Assembly: GCA_002713695.1 (NCBI GenBank)
Contig: PAUB01000047.1
Coordinates: forward strand, 104,462-168,461
From: Opitutaceae bacterium
GTDB lineage: Bacteria > Verrucomicrobiota > Verrucomicrobiia > Opitutales > Opitutaceae
Direction of reading: 5' to 3'
Length of the DNA: 64,000 nt
A program made the translations under genes and the position numbers. Below are positions 58,910 through 64,000 of the stretch, piece after piece; the first letter of the stretch is position 1, and every line of letters starts with the position of its first letter. Under the pieces are notes generated by a model. That model did not search any database and was not told the DNA's origin. It saw only the letters and a program-made list of their open reading frames with translations.

Positions 58910-60487
58910 ATGTTTAAAAAGATCATCGCGAAGCTACGCGGCAAAACCACGTCGACTCCTCAGAAACCAGCGAGTTCGAGTGAGAAGAAATCATCCGAGA
59001 AAAAAGATGGCCGTCCGGCACGTTCGCGCTCGGGCAACAAGCCTTCAAATGGCAACCGTAAACCCCGTGGCGAGCGCTCCGAGCGTAGTGAACGTGGAGG
59101 GCCTCGCGAGGGTAGCGCACGTGGTGGGCAACAACGTCGCGGTGGACGCAATGAACACAGTGAGTCGTCACGCGGTGGGGCACGCGGTCCTCAACGTGAA
59201 CGGGGAAGACCTGCTCGGGATGACACTTTTGAACATCCAAGAAGCGAGCCAGTTAAACCAGCGGTGCCAGTAGATGTGCCCGCAATGGATACCCCATTTT
59301 CTAAATTAGGCTTATGTGATGCACTTGCCTATGGCGTGCAGGAAAAGGGCTACACCCAGCCTACCGCAATCCAGGCTCAATCGATTCCGTTGATTTTGGC
59401 GGGGCGCGATGTGATTGGTTCGGCCCAGACGGGCACGGGCAAGACAGCGGCTTTTGCGCTACCTATTATTCAAAAACTCGGAGGGCATGGTAAGTTGCGC
59501 TGTTTGGTGCTCGAACCAACACGCGAGCTCGCTTTGCAGGTCGAAGAAGCTTTTCAGACTTACGCAAAATTCACGGATCTTCAGATCACCATCATTTACG
59601 GCGGCGTGGGCTATGGTAAACAGCTGGAAGATTTGAAGCGTGGAATGGATATCATCGCGGCGACACCGGGTCGACTGCTCGATCATTTGGAGCAGAGAAA
59701 CTGTTCACTTGCCGATATCGATATTCTCGTGCTCGACGAGGTAGATCGGATGCTCGATATGGGATTTCTTCCCGATGTGAAGCGGATCGTGCAGCATACT
59801 CCGAAATCGCGACAGACTTTGTTTTTCACAGCGACGATTCCACCGGAGATCGCCGAGTTGGCGGGATGGGCACTGAACAATCCTGAGAAGGTGGAGATTG
59901 GGCGTCAGCGGGCACCTGCAGAAACCGTTTCTCACGGATTTTATCAGGTCGTGGCTTCGCAGAAATTCGACTTGTTCGAACTATTGCTCAAGCAGACGGA
60001 TTTCAAGAGCGTGATTGTTTTTACCCGCACCCGCATGGGCGCAGATAGGATCGCACAGCGTCTCAAGCGTAGTGGCCATACCGCGGCGGTGATGCATTCA
60101 GATCGTAGCCAGCGTGAGCGAGTCGAAGCCTTACAAGGTTTCAAGAGTGGCGAATTTGAAATGCTGATCGCGACGGATATTGCAGCTCGCGGTCTCGATA
60201 TCGCGGGAGTGTCTCATGTCGTAAATTATGATGTGCCGGAGAATGCGGAGGATTATGTGCATCGGGTTGGTCGCACAGGTCGCGCGCAAAGCACCGGTGA
60301 TGCATTTACTTTAGTGACCGAAGATGATGTGCGAAATGCCCGGAGTATCGAGCGTTACATGGGCGTAGGCGTTGAGCGGAAGAAGATCGAAGGATTCGAG
60401 TATATCTACTCGGCATTGTTCGACGAGAACGCTCAACCAGCTGCTCCGAAAAAGACCAGCCGGTTACACCGTGGCGTGCGCCGTTGA
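58910..60487 (+). CDS. DEAD-box-family RNA helicase (RhlE-like) with basic N-terminal tail
   Basis: Unwinds RNA using ATP. Residues 1-125 are a low-complexity basic region rich in Arg, Gly, Ser and Lys. The helicase core follows: A-Q-T-G-T-G-K-T (motif I), P-T-R-E-L-A (Ia), D-E-V-D (motif II, with Val in place of Ala), T-A-T (III), and H-R-V-G-R-T-G-R (VI). The ATG at 58910 gives the basic tail without an odd leader. The tail probably binds RNA. Confidence 0.93.
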   Translation: MFKKIIAKLRGKTTSTPQKPASSSEKKSSEKKDGRPARSRSGNKPSNGNRKPRGERSERSERGGPREGSARGGQQRRGGRNEHSESSRGGARGPQRERGRPARDDTFEHPRSEPVKPAVPVDVPAMDTPFSKLGLCDALAYGVQEKGYTQPTAIQAQSIPLILAGRDVIGSAQTGTGKTAAFALPIIQKLGGHGKLRCLVLEPTRELALQVEEAFQTYAKFTDLQITIIYGGVGYGKQLEDLKRGMDIIAATPGRLLDHLEQRNCSLADIDILVLDEVDRMLDMGFLPDVKRIVQHTPKSRQTLFFTATIPPEIAELAGWALNNPEKVEIGRQRAPAETVSHGFYQVVASQKFDLFELLLKQTDFKSVIVFTRTRMGADRIAQRLKRSGHTAAVMHSDRSQRERVEALQGFKSGEFEMLIATDIAARGLDIAGVSHVVNYDVPENAEDYVHRVGRTGRAQSTGDAFTLVTEDDVRNARSIERYMGVGVERKKIEGFEYIYSALFDENAQPAAPKKTSRLHRGVRR

Positions 60488-60685
60488 TTGAAGATTTGAG
60501 TTATGCCCCTCCTCGTCGATTGTTGGCGAGTGGGCTGCCGCTGTGCTGTATGAGGAAATCACGCAGCCAGATGTGAGTGGAAACCCGTGATTTGTATGAG
60601 AGGGGGTTGACTGCTTTTGAGTAGACGGGCTGATTCCCTGGTGCACCCAAATCGTTAGTTCACGTTTCTTCTATTAACCTTACCC

Positions 60686-62152
60686 ATGTCTTTTAAAATT
60701 GCTTTTATTGGCGCCGGTTCGATCGGCTTCACTCGTAAATTGGTTGCTGATCTGCTGACCGTGCCGGAATTCGCCGACGTGGAGTTCGCCTTCACTGATA
60801 TCAACTCGCGTAACCTGAATATGGTCGCAGAGCTATGTCGCGCAGACATCGAGGCCAATGGATTGAAGACAAAGATCTCGGCGACGACCAAGCGACGCGA
60901 AGCGTTGAAGGATGCAAAATATGTGTTTTGCGTAGTGCGGATAGGTGGGTTGGAAGCGTTTCAACACGACATCGATATTCCGCTAAAATACGGCGTGGAT
61001 CAGTGTGTGGGTGACACGTTGTGTGCGGGAGGCCTGATGTATGCCCAGCGTGGTATCGCGGCGATGCTGGATTTTTGCCGTGATATTCGTGAGGTTGCTG
61101 CTTCGGATTGTTTGCTGTTAAATTATGCCAATCCGATGGCGATGATGACTTGGGCCGCTAATGTTTATGGTGGTGTGGATTGTGTCGGTCTTTGCCATGG
61201 TGTTCAGGCTGGACACGCCCAGATTGCAGAGGCGTTGAAGCAGAAAAAAGAAGATGTGGATATCATCTGCGCGGGTATCAATCACCAGACCTGGTATATT
61301 TCAGTGAAAGTGAAGGGGAAGGAGTGTGCGCATAAGGTGCTCGCGGCCTATGAGCGTAATCCTGATCTTATGCAACAGGAGAAAGTGCGCATCGATATGA
61401 TGCGTCGATTTGGTTACTACTCGACCGAGTCCAACGGGCATTTGAGCGAATATGTGCCGTGGTATCGCAAACGCTCCGGCGAAATTAAGAAGTGGATCGA
61501 TATGGATAGCTGGATCCGCGGCGAGACTGGTGGCTATCTACGGGTTTGCTCGGAGGGTCGTAATTGGTTTCGAGCGGAGTTTGCTCGTGGCAAGCGTCCT
61601 GAGACGATGAAATACACGATTGAGAATCGTAGCCAAGAGCACGGCAGCCGGATTATTGAAGCGCTGGAAACCGGCCGAGTCTATCGTGGGCACTTTAATA
61701 TGGTGAACCATGGCACGATTTCGAATTTGCCAGAGGATGCGATTATCGAGGCTCCTGGTTTTGTGGACCGTCATGGTATCAACATGATCCAAGTCGGTGA
61801 TTTACCTTTGGGCTGCGCGGCGGTGTGCAACGCAAGTATTTCCGTGCAACGTCTTGGCGTTGAGGCTGCGGTGCATGGCGATGATCAGTTGCTGCGTCAG
61901 GCCTTCATGATGGATCCGCTCACGGGTGCGGTCTGCAATCCGCCGGAAATCTGGCAGATGGTAGATGAGTTTCTTGTGGCTCACTCTCCATGGTTGCCCA
62001 AATACAAACGCGCGTCGAACGCAGCAAAGAAGCGTTTGAAGAAGGGGCCTTTGATTAAGGTGAAGGCCCGTAAGGGCGCGGCGCGTTTGAAGACGCGCAC
62101 GATGGCCGAGTTGAAGCGTGTCAATAAAGGCAATCCACGCGGCGGGCACTAG
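60686..62152 (+). CDS. GH4-family alpha-galactosidase/alpha-glucosidase
   Basis: NAD- and Mn-dependent glycosidase of 488 residues. The NAD motif G-A-G-S-I-G-F is at about residues 8-14; metal ligands fit Cys in G-L-C-H-G-V and His in G-I-N-H-Q-T-W-Y. GH4 members act on alpha-galactosides, glucosides or glucuronides; the substrate is open. An unusual Lys/Arg-rich C-terminal tail (about 45 residues) extends beyond the core. A HAD phosphatase follows 64 bases on. Confidence 0.88.
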   Translation: MSFKIAFIGAGSIGFTRKLVADLLTVPEFADVEFAFTDINSRNLNMVAELCRADIEANGLKTKISATTKRREALKDAKYVFCVVRIGGLEAFQHDIDIPLKYGVDQCVGDTLCAGGLMYAQRGIAAMLDFCRDIREVAASDCLLLNYANPMAMMTWAANVYGGVDCVGLCHGVQAGHAQIAEALKQKKEDVDIICAGINHQTWYISVKVKGKECAHKVLAAYERNPDLMQQEKVRIDMMRRFGYYSTESNGHLSEYVPWYRKRSGEIKKWIDMDSWIRGETGGYLRVCSEGRNWFRAEFARGKRPETMKYTIENRSQEHGSRIIEALETGRVYRGHFNMVNHGTISNLPEDAIIEAPGFVDRHGINMIQVGDLPLGCAAVCNASISVQRLGVEAAVHGDDQLLRQAFMMDPLTGAVCNPPEIWQMVDEFLVAHSPWLPKYKRASNAAKKRLKKGPLIKVKARKGAARLKTRTMAELKRVNKGNPRGGH

Positions 62153-62216
62153 AATCGATCAGCAGACCAGTCTGCGATTGCCAGTCAACCGCTCGCGCGG
62201 TGGGCTAGTTGTGATT

Positions 62217-62810
62217 ATGCATTTGGATATACCTTCCGGAGAGTTCGCGGGCTACATCTTTGATTTGGATGGCACGCTGGTGGACACCATGCCCCTGCAC
62301 TATGCAGCGTGGCGTGATACGTTGCGCGAGTTCGGATTGAATCAGGATTTGGACGAAGACCTTTTCTATTCTTTGGGAGGTGTTCCGGCGGTGAATGTTG
62401 CCGGCATTTTTAATCAGCACTATGGCACGACGTTTGAGCCGTTGGGGTTGCGTGAAGTGAAGGAGGAGCGATTTGTGAAGCTGTTGCCCGATGCTCCGTT
62501 GATCGAACCGGTGGTGTCGTTTGCCAGAGAGATGGCGAAGACTCATCCAGTGAGCGTGGCGTCGGGAGGACCGCGCGACTTGGTGAACGATACGCTGGAA
62601 AAACGGGGTTTGGCTCCGCTGTTTCCTGTCGTGGTTTCGGCCAATGACGTGGAGCATGGCAAGCCTGCCCCTGATACTTTCTTATTGGCCGCTGAAAAGA
62701 TGGGAGTCGCGGCAGAGAGTTGTCTGGTGTTTGAAGACGCTCAATTGGGGATCGAAGCGGCGGAGGCTGCAGACATGCAGTGGGTGAGGATTCCGCGGAA
62801 CTTTTCCTAG
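62217..62810 (+). CDS. HAD-superfamily phosphatase/phosphoglucomutase-like
   Basis: 197 residues with F-D-L-D-G-T-L-V-D-T (nucleophile Asp), S-G-G-P-R-D-L, G-K-P-A-P-D and V-F-E-D-A-Q-L-G. This resembles beta-phosphoglucomutase and sugar phosphatases. The ATG at 62217 is used; an upstream start at 62118 would overlap the GH4 gene. It probably acts on a sugar phosphate derived from the GH4 reaction. Confidence 0.88.
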   Translation: MHLDIPSGEFAGYIFDLDGTLVDTMPLHYAAWRDTLREFGLNQDLDEDLFYSLGGVPAVNVAGIFNQHYGTTFEPLGLREVKEERFVKLLPDAPLIEPVVSFAREMAKTHPVSVASGGPRDLVNDTLEKRGLAPLFPVVVSANDVEHGKPAPDTFLLAAEKMGVAAESCLVFEDAQLGIEAAEAADMQWVRIPRNFS

Positions 62811-62865
62811 GCGAGTTTGATGGAAAGTGTTTTGCGCCGGCGCCGAATTGTGTTCTGGTGCCAGC

Positions 62866-63957
62866 ATGACTTTCGAAGAGTTGGCCAAAGCTGAAGTGCG
62901 ATCACAACCGTTGTATGAGCCGGGAAAACCGATCGAGGATGTGGCGCGCGAGCTAGGGCTCGATCCAACGACGATCATCAAGTTGGCCTCGAATGAAAAT
63001 GCGTTTGGCACTTCACCTTTAGCGATCATTGCAGCGCAAGAAGCCTTGGGGCAGTCTGAAATGTATCCTGATGGAGGCTGTTATCGGTTGCGCGAAAAAT
63101 TGGCGGAAAAATGGCAGCTTACGCAGGATCAATTCGTGATGGGTAACGGATCCAACGAGATCTTGGAGCTACTCGGTCATGTGTTCTTACGACCCGGCAA
63201 CGAGGTCGTCATGGGGAACCCAGCATTTATCGTATATAAATTAGTCACCTTGCTCTTCGGCGCCACACCGGTGGAGGTGCCGTTGGTCGATCACAGGCAC
63301 GACTTGAATAGCTTGGCGGACGCGGTGACTGAAAAGACACGACTTGTTTTCGTGCCGAGCCCTAACAATCCGACAGGCACGGTAAATACCGAGGATGAGA
63401 TGCTAGCATTTGCACGGCGGATGCCGGATCATGTGATCGTGGTGTTTGATGAAGCTTACGCGGAATATCTCGAATCGCCACCTGATTTGCGCCCCTTGAT
63501 TTCCGAAGGCTGCAAGGTGATTTGCCTCCGGACTTTTTCGAAGATCCACGGTCTGGCTGCGCTGCGGGTGGGATACGGCTACGCTTGCAGAGAGTTGGCG
63601 GTCTTGCTCAACCGGGTGCGGCAACCATTTAATGTGAACGCGATTGCGCAGGCGGCTGCGTTAGCGGCCTTAGATGATGAAGCATTTGTCTCGAAATGCC
63701 TTGAGAAAAATCAGGCGGGCTTGCAGCAATTAGCGGCTGGATTTGATGAGATGCGCACGACCTATGTTCCGAGCGAGGCAAATTTTGTTTTGGCCAAGGT
63801 CGGTAATGGAGCGCGGATTTATAAGGAACTGCAGGCGCGAGGTGTGATTGTGCGCCCAATGGTGCCTTACGGCATGCCGGAGTGGTTGCGGATCACGGTG
63901 GGGTCGCACCAGCAAAATGAGGTTGTGCTTCGCGTGTTGAAATCGCTCACCCAATAG
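62866..63957 (+). CDS. hisC: Histidinol-phosphate aminotransferase
   Basis: PLP-dependent class I/II aminotransferase of 363 residues for histidine synthesis. Motifs: K-L-A-S-N-E-N-A-F-G near the N-terminus, G-N-G-S-N-E-I-L-E-L, P-S-P-N-N-P-T-G-T, F-D-E-A-Y-A-E-Y and the PLP lysine in R-T-F-S-K-I-H-G-L-A. The ATG at 62866 is used. Other his genes are not in the window; some HisC-like enzymes act on aromatic amino acids. Confidence 0.9.
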   Translation: MTFEELAKAEVRSQPLYEPGKPIEDVARELGLDPTTIIKLASNENAFGTSPLAIIAAQEALGQSEMYPDGGCYRLREKLAEKWQLTQDQFVMGNGSNEILELLGHVFLRPGNEVVMGNPAFIVYKLVTLLFGATPVEVPLVDHRHDLNSLADAVTEKTRLVFVPSPNNPTGTVNTEDEMLAFARRMPDHVIVVFDEAYAEYLESPPDLRPLISEGCKVICLRTFSKIHGLAALRVGYGYACRELAVLLNRVRQPFNVNAIAQAAALAALDDEAFVSKCLEKNQAGLQQLAAGFDEMRTTYVPSEANFVLAKVGNGARIYKELQARGVIVRPMVPYGMPEWLRITVGSHQQNEVVLRVLKSLTQ

Positions 63958-64000
63958 TATGGGGCTATTGGTCGGGGTTACGAAAACTGAGCCATTGAGA

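Overview
The window looks like chromosomal DNA of a Verrucomicrobiota bacterium, probably class Opitutia. This is an inference from content: many carbohydrate-degrading genes, a sodium symporter carrying an extracytoplasmic N-terminal domain, a Gcw_chp-type outer-membrane protein, b558-type succinate dehydrogenase, and few clear Shine-Dalgarno sites. Base composition is fairly even and moderately GC-rich. There is no rRNA, phage or CRISPR array; two tRNA genes are present.

Layout. (1) 1-20119 is mostly saccharide catabolism: the 3' part of a GH36 alpha-galactosidase, an aldose-epimerase-like protein, a decayed ABC exporter, a Gfo/Idh/MocA oxidoreductase next to an SSS symporter, a phytanoyl-CoA-dioxygenase-like enzyme divergent from an AraC-family regulator, two long tandem paralogues of unknown function that resemble glycosidases, and then a forward run of AGE epimerase, zinc alcohol dehydrogenase, SDR, 2-hydroxyacid dehydrogenase and lactonase-type amidohydrolase. 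That run looks like an oxidative, non-phosphorylating sugar or sugar-acid route; no dehydratase or aldolase is visible. (2) 20125-22933 is a patch of gene remnants around an intact DUF456 gene. (3) 22982-29811 is housekeeping: purE-purK, a MOSC protein, transaldolase, CCA-adding-type enzyme, DUF423, a Gcw_chp protein, rplM-rpsI. (4) 29920-36885 holds arginine biosynthesis (argC, argJ reversed, argB, argD, argF, argG; no argH). (5) 36992-47598 mixes a TIM-barrel isomerase, a frameshifted MBL hydrolase, rsmD/rsmE, a phosphoribosyltransferase, tRNA-Gly, a sigma-54 activator remnant, carB, a TPR protein, tRNA-Pro, a LysM protein and a NUDIX hydrolase. (6) 47640-57174 has a PaaK-like ligase, sdhC-sdhA-sdhB, gpsA and an acetate-type SSS symporter with its DUF4212 partner. 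(7) 57254-64000 has a second isomerase, a broken EamA transporter, a DEAD-box-family helicase, a GH4 glycosidase, a HAD phosphatase and hisC.

A theme is gene decay: seven loci carry truncations, frameshifts or in-frame stops, among otherwise intact genes. No wholly new system can be demonstrated. The best candidates for undescribed biology are the duplicated glycosidase-like pair (9919-14811) with its surrounding regulon, and the symporter with an N-terminal extracytoplasmic domain.
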